Below are positions 47,861 to 63,059 of a stretch of 64,000 bases of DNA, one piece after another (position 1 is the stretch's first letter; each line of letters opens with the position of its first letter). The translations under genes were made by a program, and so were the position numbers. The notes beneath the pieces are model-generated. The model was given only the letters and a program-made list of their open reading frames with translations. It did not search any database and was not told the origin of the DNA. The stretch comes from Torreya grandis (Eukaryota; Streptophyta; Pinopsida; Cupressales; Taxaceae). Where the stretch lies: positions 310,001-374,000 of the forward strand of contig JARHVA010005355.1 of assembly GCA_037957365.1 (NCBI GenBank), in the 5' to 3' direction.

Positions 47861-50800
47861 GTTGATGGTGAAAAATATTACATCAACAAATCAACTCTTT
47901 CACCTATTTTGAAGGTTAAGGTGGAATCATATTAGTCTAATAGTAAGGGTTTGAGGAATAATTATGATTCCAAAGATGTGTATGATTTTTTTTTTTAATC
48001 TTAGAAAAATGAGCAAGTCAAATAAAGAACAGTGCTCAACTAATAATTAAAAGTCAAATATCAAATAAGGAACTAAATTATAATAATATAATCTCACCTA
48101 TCTAACAGAGAAAGCCTATAAATCAAATCATCTTTTTAAGAAAAGATTTTTGATCCTCATAATTATGTTTTAATCAATTTATTATACACTTTAAACTCTC
48201 TTTGAATTCAAAATAAATCAAAATAAATAAAACATAACAAACTAAAAGATATATACAAAAACTAAAAATGAATACCAAACAATGAAATAGAAACAAAAAA
48301 AACATAACTAAAGAGCTAAAAAAGGTTCTAATCAAGGAAGAACTTAATCTAGGAATTATAAGGAACTAAGAAATAACTAAAAGATGTAAGTAAAACAACT
48401 TAACTTATTATAACATTAACATCTAAGGTCTAATTAAGAAACATAAATCTAACTAATTAAGGTTTAATCAAACTAATATATAATTTAGTTCAAATGTCTA
48501 AATAATAAATGAAGTACTAATTTAATAACATAGAGAAAATCTAACTAAACAAACTAAAATGTATAACAGAAGACTATCTATAAAATATAAAATCTTTCTA
48601 ACTAAACTATGAAATTAAACTAAAATTTAAATAAAACTTAAATGAACGAAAATTAATACAAACATTTAAAATAGTTATAGTTATAAAATGATATTAAAAA
48701 TAAAAATTAAATAAATAACAAAAAACAAAGATAAATTAGATGATAATATTAAAAGAGAAAACAAACAATGAAAAATATATACTAATCTAAGAAATAAAAA
48801 CATAAATTAAATATATATAAAATGAAATAAAATGTGAGTATAAAATAGAGTTGTCTTAGCATAAAATAAAGATATTTTATTGAAAAATAACTTCAGTACA
48901 AATTGGTCTTTTATAAAACAATCATTTATAATTGAAAGATCAACAAATGTCATAATAAGTGACATATTCATCATTGTTCAAATCAAGTATTTGATGTTTT
49001 ACATATATGATTGTGTAACTTCAATAATAATAAGATATTAGGCTTGATAGACTTCAAATAATTAGTTTATAAACCAAACAAGAAACCTAGATATAGCTGT
49101 TTTAAATAAACGGGTCACTTAACTATCATAGAATGTATCATTCGATATATCTACAAATGACTATTTAATCTCAGATATTTTTTGTACATAGTGAGAATAT
49201 GATTAAACTTGAATAACTTCAAATATCTACAATACCTATTATGTTCCTCCTCTTATATTATGACTTTTACTTGTTTATAAAGTTATCTTTCCTGGAGATA
49301 GTTACAAAATAAGTTATAACTAACTTGTTAGTTAGTTTTAGTTAAATTTAATTATCTTTAAAAAATCAATTAGTCAACTTAATATTTAAAAATTAGACTT
49401 TAATAAAGTCTAATTAGATCAAATCAATTAATAAATAGATTGAAAATAAACTCTAATAGATGGGGGGTCCATGAATCATAAGAAGATAATTTAAATAAAC
49501 TTTAAATAAGTTTGACATTCATAATGATCACAAATATTAAATAGAATTAATTACTTAAAAATCTAAATACTATGAGCATTTCCATAATATTTTTAGTAAA
49601 TCAAATATTTCACTATATAGAAAATTATATTACTTTGATCAAAACTACATTAATTATCAAAATATATCCATGTGTCAAAATATCAAATTAGTATCAATAA
49701 ATAATCAAGTAACAAGTCTTAAACACAACATGATTAAAACAAAGTTCACTCATCAAAATCTAGAATCAACTCAATCAAAAGAGATCCCATATTAGTCAAA
49801 TAATTAGTGTACTCCATTGATGTAGTAGTAAATTTAATCAATTTGGTGCCTTCTTCATCATCCACTTATATCTTAATATTTTTAACCATTTTCATTATCA
49901 ATGGTGAGGTTGCAGGGCTACATACATGCTTTCCACTAGGAGGAATTGACCTCTCATATTGAGATGCAAATGGTACCAAATGATGAAGAGATATATTATT
50001 AAAATGTTCAATTCTATTTTTATGTTTAGTTAAGGGAATCCTAGTATTAATTGGCATAAGTGAACGATGGTGTAGCTTAGTAGTCACATCCAACATATTT
50101 TTAGGAAATGAGTGTGTTGAAGTATTATTTTGGATATATATTACAACAATATGCATATGTTGGGATTATGCACTTGGGGTAGCTTATGTGCAAGGATGGT
50201 ATCTCCCACATGATTTTCTTAATCCTCTATTACCTCAAAATTTTAAAAAGATATCAGGTAATGAATCTAAAACATCCTGAAAGGTAGGATCATTGGTATA
50301 AAATATATGGACACTTGGGTTTCATAGTTAAATGGCTAAGGGAAGTTTTAATAAGCCCTACACCCATAGAATAACTGACATCTAGAACTACCCTATGAAG
50401 AAGTGTGCTCTCTATGATAATCTTCACTTTGAACCCATGCATTTCTACCATAATGATTTAAATTTGGTATCCCACCTAACATCAAATAAACCACAAATAT
50501 TTTGAATAGTAGTAAATACTAAAAGTTTTAAATATATGAATTCAAATCCATAAATTTTGTCATTAATCAAATTATTATACTTATATTAATCAAAATATAT
50601 AATTTAAAATAGATTTTGACTTTTCAAATAATGATACTCATGTCAATAAATGTTCAAAGTTCCATAATGAGATGGATACCTATAAATATGTATAATACCT
50701 GGGTATACTTGTCCAATTTTGAGTATTATTTCACATATAACTATTTAAATAAAATTAATCAAATAGGATAAACCATGAAAAATGATAAATTTATAATATC

Positions 50801-52978
50801 ATGTTAGGCTTTAATCAAATAACTATACTATTAAAAACCTCAACATACAATCCTATATTAGCATGATACCACACATGAATAATTGTATATTGATATTTTC
50901 CAATGAACACATAGCATCCATTGAACCCAAAAATAAAAATGATCAAATCATACAATATTAAAAATAACTCTATACCTAGATTTATATTTTCAAAATACTT
51001 TATATATAAATATTGCTTTCAAAATCCATTTAAACCATCACTTAATCATCAACAAATGACCTAGGTATTTGACTAATCAACCTTGGATACATGCATAATA
51101 AATGAGAATAGATTTTAAAGCCAAACTTCATATAGACACTATCAAAGCCATGAACTCAAGTCAAATCTAAGAATTCATAAACACTAACTACATGCTTTTG
51201 AAAAGTAGACCATGTCAAGACTAAAACCTTTTTAATAGGAAAACCCATATACTACAAAAGAAATATTCCTAAAATAAGTGCATAAAAGAATATTTCAAAA
51301 ACTTGTGCCAAGAGATAACAAGTTTTCATCAACTATTATACAAAAATACACCATTACATGTAAGAATTTATGAATTTGGAATGCCTCTAAACATCTTTCA
51401 CTATGACCCAATTTAAAAAATAATTAAGTTTTAATTACATGCATAATGATCAATAAAAACAAAAATATGAGACTATCCATGCAAAATCTTTGAAAATAAC
51501 TAGGTTTCATCAATCCATCTCTTGAAACTAAAATAAATAAATTCCAAAATTCTTTAAAAATAGGAAGAAACATTGCATAAATCCTTTTTTGATGGCTTTT
51601 CCTAAAAATATATTGAAACTTCAAATAAACTAGTATGTAAATCATTCAAGAACATTCATATTTAAAAATTAAATCTTGATATCTTTCCTTTTCATCAACT
51701 GAATGACTATACATACCTTTCAACTAAATATGCTTGTAAATCCAAGTATTTCCATTCAAAACTTCTAAAATTATCCTAAGCAATGTCTAGCTTTCACACC
51801 GAGCTTTGTTAACAATGAAACAAAACCAAAAAATTGTCTCTAAATACTATGTAACTAATTTTCACCACTTGAGATGACATATCACCTTTACATTAGTCCC
51901 TAACAATCTACCAACCACTAATCTCATTTGATCAAAATTTAAGGTCTACTAATTCATTTAGTAGTGTATTTACCTATTCATGAATTGATCTTGTTAAAAC
52001 ATATTTCTCAAGATAAGTACCAAATTAAATGATCAGTTACCTATCAATCATGCTAATTAAATCTTGATGTTGTGAACCATCAATACACCAATGACTGAAT
52101 CCTTATTAAATCATTCCACATTTCCCAAACCTTTAACTTGAACCAAGTTGATCATGATCAATATTGAATTTAGTTTCAAACAATATCCTATCAACCATAG
52201 TATATTTGAAACCAAAGTCTATGTTATTAACTAAATAATATGGTATGTTACCCCTTAAGTCATAAAAATAACATTAGGAATCAACTTACATTTAGATAGG
52301 ATTCATAAGATAGGCAATTATTATTAGGTCTTAGGACTTAAATCTTAGGGTTTTATCCACATTTCAAACTTTATGATCAAAATAAAACTCCCTTTTAAAT
52401 TATGGATTATTATAAAAATAATAATATGATTTGGGTAAAATAATTGCCTAAAATTCCTCTTGTTAAAGACACATTATCAAATACTATTATGATAATAAGA
52501 AAAATATAGATAACTTGATTTTGATAAGTTATCTACTTAGAATGTTATTAAAAACATTTGACTATCTCATTACATTAGCTTGATTATTGGTACAACTTAT
52601 AATGCATATGAACTGTTATTTGATCTAACACTATGTATACACTAAATTAAAACTAGAAAACTATGAAACTTATGAATGATCGAAAATACTTTTAAATGTC
52701 ACTAAAAACTACTAAGATTAATACTAAAAATAAAGAATAATTTCATTTTAAACTAACTCATACTTTTTGAAACCAGTTAATTAATATTAGAAGAAATTTT
52801 TTATTCAAGTGTAGCAATCACATGTTTGTTAGAGAATACAAATGTTTATTCAATTAAATTAAAATGATTAGCCCCCCACTAGCATTTTAAATTTTATGAC
52901 ATAAGTCATCTATATGTTAGTATAAAAAATATGACTTTCATAAAAGAAAATAGATGGGAAATAAAAATGGGCTTAACA
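47860..52978 (-). repeat. 5' LTR of element G (5119 bases)
   Basis: Partner of 35666-41423. It lacks two of the three 134-base units and has a deletion junction near 50853 relative to the partner. Its tips are TGTTGATGG (left, plus strand) and GGCTTAACA (right). Confidence 0.9.
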
Positions 52979-52983
52979 TAGGG
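52979..52983 (+). other. Target-site duplication of element G (right)
   Basis: TAGGG, identical to 35661-35665. Confidence 0.9.
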
Positions 52984-53345
52984 ATCAAACTCAAATGTTG
53001 TTATCCCACTAATATGCATGTGTTTAATTATGGATGCAACCTTAATGATATTTCTCCTATCTTTCCCTTAATACAAGTAATCAAATGTAAATTTCCATTT
53101 GTAAACTTCAAATTTATATCTAAAACTTTTTTAGGCTTAATATGTAATCTTATTTATACCTTAATAATGTAAAGTGTTTGTCCTAAAATGCCTTATTTTG
53201 AAATTGTATATATAGGATCCTATGACTTTAAATTAAGGACCTAGTGGCATGTAAAGCCAACCAAAAAAATTCAAATGTGCCCAAATAACAATCATAAAAT
53301 GAAACATACCAAAAATAAATTAAAAATATGTATAGTTTACTTTTT
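52984..53345. other. Unassigned stretch right of element G
   Basis: No gene recognised. The frame 52954-53172 crosses the G boundary and is not conserved, so I treat it as chance. Confidence 0.4.
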
Positions 53346-54100
53346 TCATCTTCAATCATTGACAATCAATATTGATTATAAATGGTGGAACTAACTCAGG
53401 GCCTAAAAATAATCGAGGATGAAATAAAGGGCCATAGATCTCTATAATATGGCAAGTAAAGCTGAATATGATAAGATAAGGGTGTCACATATCTAAATAT
53501 AATTAGTAATATGATAAAAAATATAAAAATAGATGTGCCACTAAGTACTTAGTTTGTAATTTTAGATCCATACGTACAAAATTTCCTAAAGGCATTGTGG
53601 AAGAACATTTGTACAAAATCTAGGTATCTACACACTAGACACACTTTTTAGGGCTAATCTTAACTTTGTATCTAATAGTATGCTACATTATGATATCAAG
53701 TTCATGATGATAATCTTATTAATGATTAGTTTTTTTGATAATTATTGAAGATGATGGAAGTGACTTGAGGCCTAAAAGGACTCTAGGAAGAAAGAAAGGG
53801 CCAGAGATCTCTGTAATATGGAAATTCAATTTGAAGATGATAGGACAAAGGTGTACATATCCAATATAACTAGTAAGATAATAAAAATATCAATAGTGAT
53901 GCAAAATCAAGTATTTAGTTAATAGTTTTATATCCATACTTATAAATTTGCCTAAAGGCATTGTGAAACAAGGCTTATACCAAATCTGGGTATATGCACA
54001 CTAAACACACACTTTTTAGGATTAAACTTGACTTTGTATCTAATAATATGTTGAAATATGATAGTAAGATCATGAAGATGATATTAATGATGCTTAGATT
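53346..54100. repeat. Two-copy tandem repeat of about 367 bases
   Basis: The phrases agatctct.taatatgg (53436 and 53805), cctaaaggcattgtg (53585 and 53951) and actttttagg.t.aa.cttgac recur at 366-369-base spacing. Each unit contains the minus-strand reading IRYKVK..PKKCV.SV from the reverse transcriptase tail, so the duplication took part of the RT gene with it. Confidence 0.85.
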
Positions 54101-54810
54101 TATATATGAGGTCATCCACATAGGTTTAAACTATTTTATGGATAATTTTATGAAAATTTGAGTCTTTTCATGATGGTATGTTTCCCTAGAATTTTTAATG
54201 CCAAAATTCATATTAACCTAGAAATACATGCCCCACTTGGTGGTAAAATTAGTCTTATGTTTATTTGTGGGGGTTATGTGAATCTGATTATACCATGAAA
54301 AATTGTCTATGAGGGAAATCATATCATAATCAATTGTAGAATAAAAAATTCCATCTATGGAAGTAGGTAAAATTATCCTTAGGGCATGTTAAGTTGATAT
54401 TATAGAATTAAATACAAATGAAAATGACCATAGTGAATTGATTAAGGAAGATTATTATTTTAAATACCCATTTGAATTAGTCTTTGAGTTTGATAAACTT
54501 AACATCTAAGATCTTAATAATTTCCTTGTTACAAAGCCTAGAAACCTTAGGAAGAAATTTTCATTACCTTTGGTGAATGGGTTTTGCATTAAGATAGATA
54601 ATTTTTTTATATAAAACTATATTAGGGTAGATATATGGCATGTCCTCATATGACCATGTATAAATTTTTTCTAATCTATTAAGGATTAAACTAAATTTGT
54701 CTTTATTTTTAGGGTAGAGCTCCTTAGAGATGAGGGTAGGTCAAGGATTTATAAATGTCCCTAGGTTGACTTCCTTAGTTTCCTCAATCTACATTAAAAT
54801 TTCATCTTAT
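53990..54810 (-). pseudogene. Reverse transcriptase of element D (decayed)
   Basis: The minus-strand reading starts VNLGTFINP.PTLISKELYP, then YTWSYEDMPYIYPNI, NAKPIHQR and EIIKILDVKFIKLKD, the N-terminal signature of Tat-like plant gypsy reverse transcriptases. The catalytic motif is intact as TYVDDLIYKSKHH (the D codons at 54111-54116), followed by HLHDLTIIFQHIIRYKVKFN and PKKCVFSV. The palm and fingers between are strongly broken. It lies downstream of the Gag-position ORF 60112-56320 on the same strand, as expected for one element. RNase H and integrase of this unit are not found before element G begins. Confidence 0.82.
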
Positions 54811-54819
54811 AAATGATAT

Positions 54820-56301
<1,482 letters not shown>

Positions 56302-56319
56302 CCTCAAAATGCTTATGCA

Positions 56320-59300
56320 AGTCCAAGTGGGCCCATTAAAAGATGCCCAAATACAACCAAGTAGCTTTTAGATTTTTACTAATAATAACTAAAATGCCAT
56401 CTATTATAAGGGATATTCCAATTTTGAGTTTACAAAGCAAAGCATAATTTTTTGAGGTGTTAATTGTTGCTGACAAGCTTGCTATTTCAACCTTTATTTC
56501 TCTACCTCCTCCCTTATCCAAACTTTAGAGATTACTAAGTAGTCCTAGTTAATTTTACTAAAATATAAGATCATAGACTGAAAGAGGTCAAAATTTTCTT
56601 GAATAAGCCTACCATGCTCTACAATTATGAGTCTCAATGCTTCTTCAATATCCCTATATCTCTCTATCTTTTGGTTAGCAAAAGCCACAATGTTCATCAC
56701 TTTAGTGGTAGTCTTGGCATTATCTATGTATTTTTGTAATTTTACAAAAATACTTTCATTTAATCCCTAAACTCTTGGTCATCCATTAAGCTACCATCAA
56801 GTTTGGTCACCCTAGTGACCATAGCATCCTTCAATAATAGGGCAATATTGAACTCTATTTTTCTAAGGATTTAGTTACATCATTAACTTGTTCTATCCAT
56901 CTTTTCAATATCCTCCTTATATTCATCATTATAGTATGTGCCAGGATGATGTCTTTAAGTGGAAATATCTTAAGGTCTGAGAACTTATTGTTATTTGTAA
57001 ATATAGACAAGTTTTCCAATTTAGAATCATAAAGTGCAAGTTTTTGGTCATATTTAATGACTACATTAATTGCAAAGTCCCATCCTCTTGCCTTCTCTTC
57101 ATGACCTTGTATAAATTGAAGACATTTATGACTACATTTATTATTTAGACTATAGTATTCTTTGCTACTATAGGTACTTTTTGTTCCCTCAATCTCTTCA
57201 CCTTCTATTAAATACCCTTCATTAAGGCCACTGTGGATTCTAAATTATCTTGGACCATGAACATAGGGTCCTCTGCATACTCATCCAATTCACCTAGGCT
57301 AGCCTTCCTCTTATTTTTTAAATTGAAGAGGGACTCTTCACTTTCATGAGCCAAAAATAATATAGATTTGGGATATTCAACTTGTCTCCTCACCACTCTT
57401 TTCATGGTATCTATAGCATCATCAAATTTCATTCCAATCTATGGTGCATAGAAGACTACCTTTCGTATCTCTTATCTTACTTCTAGTATAATATTTGTGA
57501 CCCAATTTGGGATAGTAAAATTCATTTGATTTATTATAGGTGGTGTATTTAGGGCATTTTGAACTAGAGGTGTTTGATCTAAGTCAGAGGCTAGAGCTAT
57601 AGTAGGAATGTGTGGAATGTTTTTTGGGTTTATCTGCCCAAGTGTGCCTAATGGAGATCTTATAGGGCCCATATCTAGAAAAAAAATGTAATTTTATGGG
57701 CACACTCGTTTTTACAAGCCTAATAACATTTAATGGAGATGCAAACAAAGGTGGATTTAGAAAGGTGAAAATTACTAACATGGTCCCTAATGGCTTTGTT
57801 TATGTAAGGGAACCAATAACAAGTGTTGCACTAGTTGTTACTACCTAGGAAGAAGTGGAAATAATAACACTAATTGCTGATGAAGATGTAATATTTGTAG
57901 TGGCATAAGAAATAAAATGGGGAAGGGTAAATCCCAAAGAACCACTAGTTTGGCCTAAGATAGTATCAACTAAAGATTGAGTAGTGGTAGTTATAGTTGT
58001 TGATGATACTAAATCTAATGGGGGAACAATGGTGGGAGGAATAAATGTAGAAGTAGTAGTTTTAGATGTACTTACAATTGGAAGAGAATGCAATGGTAAG
58101 GTATTTATATTATGAGCCTATTCTCTAAGGGTAGTCTATGGTGTGATAGTGGCAACAATAGTTGTATATGCATCAACTCTTTGAGAGGGTGAAATTGCTT
58201 TTTTTGATGAGTCTACAATTAGTTGAGAAGCTGGTGGAGGGGTTATTTCTCATATCATAGTGGTCTTAGGATCTTTTTTCCTTTTTTATAATTTAATAAT
58301 GTTTCTACTAGTTAGTTCCTACACTTCTTCCATAGAGAGCTCAATGACTTATTCTAATTCCTCAAGGTCAACAAAAATAAGGTCAAGTTGACCTAGGCTT
58401 TCTAAAATGACTCCCATAGTAGATGTAGAGATTATTGGTAGCCGTTGAGATGGGTCAAGATGGCTACTAGATCTTCCTTGCTCGAAACATGGAGGTAAGT
58501 CCTAAATGCTTGAAGTGGCAAGTTATGGAGGTATATTTGTCTTTTTCCTAATAAGAAGAATGTTATCTTCATATTATTCATCTTTCCCTTCCTCATAATT
58601 AGCATCAAACATTTTTCCATATGTTGGTGGTGGTTGAGACTTAGCAATATCCTAATTTTTCTTCTCCCTATCAAGTTTCATCTCTAGTTTAATGTTCTTC
58701 ATTTGTACATTCCAAAGTACCACCTCATCATTCAGAGCATCTCTATATATCCACTCATGGAATTTTTATTGATGTTCATATTCCATTACTACATCTTTCT
58801 TAAATCTAAATAGATGATTGGAAATGACCTTATTGGGATCTCATGGTCTAAAGTCATCTTTAGGTAATAGGTATGAATCCTTATGCCTAGTAGATATAAT
58901 AATATCATGCCATTTGGTAATCTTGATCCATCCCAATTTTTAAGGAACCTTATGAGGGACAATTTTCTTCTTCTCCTTGAAGATTCCATCGACTCCATGT
59001 AGAATTTGATAGGCCATTTCTTATTCAACTAGCTTCATTAGCACAAACCTTAGAAGTCTAAGAGGGACCACCATCAATCCTTCCATCTTAATAAATATGC
59101 AGTCTAATTATAACCAATATCTACCCATGTATTTCAAGGTTTTACTAATTTTAATGTAAACCCTTTGCATCTTGCATTTATTGATCAATTGGTAAACCAC
59201 TAGGTAAAACTCTTCTACAATCACTCTTTTCTTGCATTTGAATCTATGAATATGCATTATCGAAAAGAGTTAAAGCATGGTTTTTGGATGATTAGGAGAT

Positions 59301-60112
59301 CATGAATTTTGACCTAGTTGATTAGTTACATAGATTACATCTAATAATTAGCTCATCATAAAGAAGGGGTTACCATTCTTGCAAGTGTCATGTATTGCAT
59401 ACACCAAGTTATTGCTAATAATTTCCCCAAGTGGGGGAATCTATTGGTATTCTAATATTATTTGTAGTAATCTAATATCCATTATGTCCACATAAAAATT
59501 GTGTGGACTACCAAATATTATATTTAGGAGGGCTAGGCCAATTCTAACACCTTGTTTGAATTTTTGGATGGGAAAGTTTATTTAATCATCCATGAAAATA
59601 GTTACTATTGGGTTAGTCACCCATGAAGCCAAGGCCTTCTCTAGGGAGTGCACTTCATACCAATTATCGATGATGACTTAGTTATATTTTGTGTGGTGAG
59701 GGAAGGTCATAGTATTTCTCAAATATCGGTCTTATTATGAAGGTAATAGGTATCCCTTGAGACATTTATTTAATCATCCCATCTTCACACTTTGACTTCA
59801 TAAAAATACTATAAATTAGGTTAGTGCATGGCATGACCTCTAGCTTAGTTATAGCCTTGTGGAGATAGACTACATTAATTGTAAGGATATCAAAATCTAG
59901 TTGGATTATATGAGGCACAATTTCATTTTCATCAATAACTTAGTTGATTCTACATTACAATATATGCTACTATAATTCATGACACGAGATGCTATGGCCT
60001 TAGGAATAAATTCAGTATCTTTAAAAATGATTGAAGAATGATTTTGAAATATAAATTCATTATTCCCAAAGGAATTGTTCTTACCTAGAGTAGAAGGACA
60101 TACTTGTGCCAT
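56320..60112 (-). pseudogene. Gag-position ORF of element D, unrecognised family (decayed)
   Basis: The likely start is MAQVCPSTLGKNNSFGNNEF at 60112, about 200 bases after the LTR. Blocks in order: IIFKDTEFIPKA (60035), FFMMS.LLDV near 59370, MAYQILHGVDG-like and KEKKKIV-like phrases near 58990, RHKDSYLLPKDDF and PNKVISNHLFRFKK near 58880-58790, a Ser/Thr/Pro-rich stretch at 58093-57845 (TTITTTTQSLVDTI), then NPKNIPHIPTIALASD, MNFTIPNWV and, at 57432-57208, MKFDDAIDTMKRVVRRQVEY. Further helical but broken sequence runs to about 56600. Total reach is about 1200 codons, large for Gag. The same blocks occur in element A. I do not recognise the family, and Gag is inferred from position only. Confidence 0.65.
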
Positions 60113-60316
60113 ATTTCATAATATTGTAGGTAGAAATCAATGTCTCTTTGTATCCCTTTGCAATTTTCAAGCTTTAATAATTGTGGTCAAGAGTGAAATT
60201 TAATAACATCTTAAGCTTTATCAATTTATGAGAGTATAAATAACAAATAGATAAAATGTGTATAGATTTGAAATGCAAATAACAATATCCTTGATTATGT
60301 AGCCTTTTAAATGATT

Positions 60317-60327
60317 GCTCTGATTAA
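60317..60327 (-). promoter_or_regulatory. Primer-binding-like site of element D
   Basis: The minus strand reads ttaatcagagc directly after the LTR end (…CATTGCA), similar to TGGTATCAGAGC with two losses. Weak alone, but well placed. Confidence 0.5.
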
Positions 60328-61955
60328 TGCAATGTTGATGGTGATTCTAGTTTGTGTCATATTAATGGAAAGCTTGTCAACCTTGTGTATATTCAAAACA
60401 ACTTTGAAATATTACTTTTAGTAGTTAATTTCACCATAATTAAATTTATCATTAATTTGCCATCAATTTTATCCTTAAAGCTAAATATTTCCACCTTTAG
60501 ACACATGGCTTCCACCTTAGATCTAACTAAGTAATCATGTGGATGGAATATGACTAAGTTGCCTAGTTGGATCAAAATATAGACACATGGAAACTTTTAA
60601 TTACCTTGTGGACTCTTATAATGTAGCTTTACATGATGACCCATATGTATTTCACCATGTGGCATCTTTTAATTCATAGTGAGCTCTCAGGTGGTGTTTT
60701 TTAATTCTGATTAGCCATGGGAATGCCATGCATCACCCTAACAAAAAATCATATCTTTCCTTTATAAGTGTCTCTCTTAAAAATATATTAGATGAATCTT
60801 GACAAATTGGCACTAATTGGATGACTCAGGTGGAGACACACATTCCTCTCAGAGGTGATCTTAGATAGAAACAATGTAGGAATGACACATGGCATCATCG
60901 TATGGGTCCAAAGGGGACACACATCATTCTTATAGGATATCATTTATTCTTATACCAAGTTTCATTCTTATAAGGCACCTCAAGTAGATTTATATCATAA
61001 AACCTTGATTGTATGGCTCGAGTATATCTACATGTCTATTTTGAGAGATTCATGAGCTTTGGATGGATGCAACATGGTGCAAACACATGGTGACCTCAAA
61101 TGAACCCAAGGGGAACATACATCACCTCAAAAGGATTCTTAAGTCTAGTTGGATACTATTGAGACACATGATAACATCTTGTAGGATTATACATGGTGGT
61201 AGGATTCATGTGAGATGCATGGTAGTTTAGATTGGATAAGATTGCTTACAGGGGCTATGATCTTGACATATATACCTAAGTTTTGAATTCCAATGGATAA
61301 GTTTTTGTTATCCCTCTAGATGATGCCATGTATCTCACAGACTTGGTAGATATGCTCCAAGTGTCTTGTGCAAGATGCAATGAATCCTTAAGGCATTGTG
61401 AGGCCTGAAAAGGTAGACATTTATCCTTTTAGGCCATAGTTTAAAATTTGACATTCCACGAGGCATCATAAACTATAACTTTAATTTGACATCCTATAAG
61501 GTCAAGTGAGAAACTAAGTTATCTTCTTGAAGAAATCATTGCCCATATTAGGAAAATGTAAACAAGTTTAATGCAAAACTTTTATAAGCAATTTCCTTAA
61601 ACACAACATAATGTTAATTTAATAAAACCCAATGAAGCTTGTTATGTTTATTTCTATTAGAGAGCTAGGTCATACTTAAAAAAATCCAATCTATATATCA
61701 TTAAACCATTTATGGTTAATAATTCATTGCTAAATAAAACTTGAAGAAGAATTGAATGATTTGAATATTTCTAAATATTAAACGTTATTGCAAAATGAAT
61801 GATTAACCTAAAATTATAGAAATAGAATTATTGGTAAATACAATCAATTCTCGATGTAGTCAAATGATTTAATAGGCTTATAATCTTGGGAAATTTTGAA
61901 ATTTGAAGAAAGGAGGGTCCCCATTATGAGAATAGGGTAATTTTGATCATCAACA
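60328..61955 (-). repeat. Probable LTR of element D (single copy in window)
   Basis: In minus orientation TGTTGATGATCAAAATTACC at the start and CATTGCA at the end, 1628 bases. The start resembles the A LTR tip (TGTTGAGGTCAACATACC) and the length is close to the A LTR (1.41 kb). No second copy is visible, so it rests on tips, the primer-binding-like site and comparison with A. Confidence 0.55.
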
Positions 61956-63050
61956 AATGGTGACCTCTATGGGGAAACATTGAAAATTGTTAGAATCTGA
62001 ATATTATGTTAAAAATGAATTAAAAAATAGTTATCTCATTATGATCTCCAATTAGTACCAAAACTATTTTTTATAACTAATGAAATTCCATTGAAATAAT
62101 TTTTAAACCTTATATACAATCATACTATGTGTGTGCTTTGAGGTTCTTTAACCATTGCTACTAGGTTCAAAAATGATAACTTACAAGTTTTAAGACATCA
62201 AAACTGAAATGTCTTAAGCATTATTTAGATTTATTATAATTATAATTTTATTAGTTGAGGATGGATTGGGCATTACTTTGCTACCAATAAAGCATCTATA
62301 TACCAAATAGATACCTTTAGCTCCACTTTGGGCCTTGCTCTACAGCTAGTTGGGTATCCATAGCCCCAATAGAGATTGCCTAAATCACCATTCATGGAAT
62401 CTGAAAGTATTTTATGATTTCACTACATGGTGTATTATTTTTTACTTTTTATACCTAAATTCACAAACCAAAATGGTTGGGAACCATAATTAGCTAGGTG
62501 TAAGGTTTTATCAATACATAGTCTAGATGTAATTCACTTTTAGATATCAAGTTTTGCCTTGGCAATTTACTTGGTAAATTTAAGTGATAGTATGATGGTC
62601 CACATAGATTAAAAATATAGTTTAAGTAAATGTTCATTCATCTAAACTATATTATAGTCTTAAAATGACTTAGTATTTTCATGAGAAAACTAAATTCTAA
62701 TTAAGCGTACCCAGGTTTTCTAAATTGAAACATTGCTAGGGGTTTTCAAACTTTGGATGACCAATATTTAAAACTAGCAATCCCTTCTTCCCATTTTTAG
62801 GACCATATTAATACTAATTGATCCAATTAATTCTTATCCAAAGGAATTATTACTAAGTTACAACATAGAATAAAAAATGAAAAACAAGCAAAAAATGAGA
62901 AAGAACAAAATAGGAAAACAAAATAGGAAATGAAACTACTTTATTCCTACCTACTCTAACACTAAACAAACTTACTATCCTTCTAGAGTTTGTGACAAAG
63001 TGGAAAATAAATAATGTTTCATGTACTACCCATTGCATTTCAAGGTTAAG
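61956..63050 (-). other. 3' spacer between integrase and LTR of element D
   Basis: Homologous in part to 3887-4999: 62250-62400 matches 4190-4310, and the integrase-proximal end is alignable. No coding signal. The open frame at 63038-62853 just continues past the integrase end and looks like chance. Confidence 0.5.
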
Positions 63051-63059
63051 TCATTCCCT

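Larger units (their letters stand above)
35666..52978 (-). mobile_element. Element G: complete Tat-like Ty3/gypsy element, 17.3 kb
   Basis: Two very long direct repeats with tips TGTTAAG and CATCAACA (minus-strand sense) bound a 6.4-kb internal region. A perfect 5-bp duplication TAGGG flanks it. In minus orientation the order is 5' LTR, primer-binding site, gag, protease, an archaeal-type RNase H, reverse transcriptase, gypsy RNase H, integrase and 3' LTR. The reverse transcriptase beginning (FTDIFAWYYKD…HDIPIKP) and the second RNase H point to the Tat/Ogre branch. All genes are decayed. The order with the extra RNase H before reverse transcriptase is unusual. Confidence 0.9.

Noticed and set aside
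35666..52978. Organellar or bacterial insertion because of very high AT content
   Set aside because: LTR tips, a 5-bp target duplication and gypsy domains explain the whole stretch as element G.
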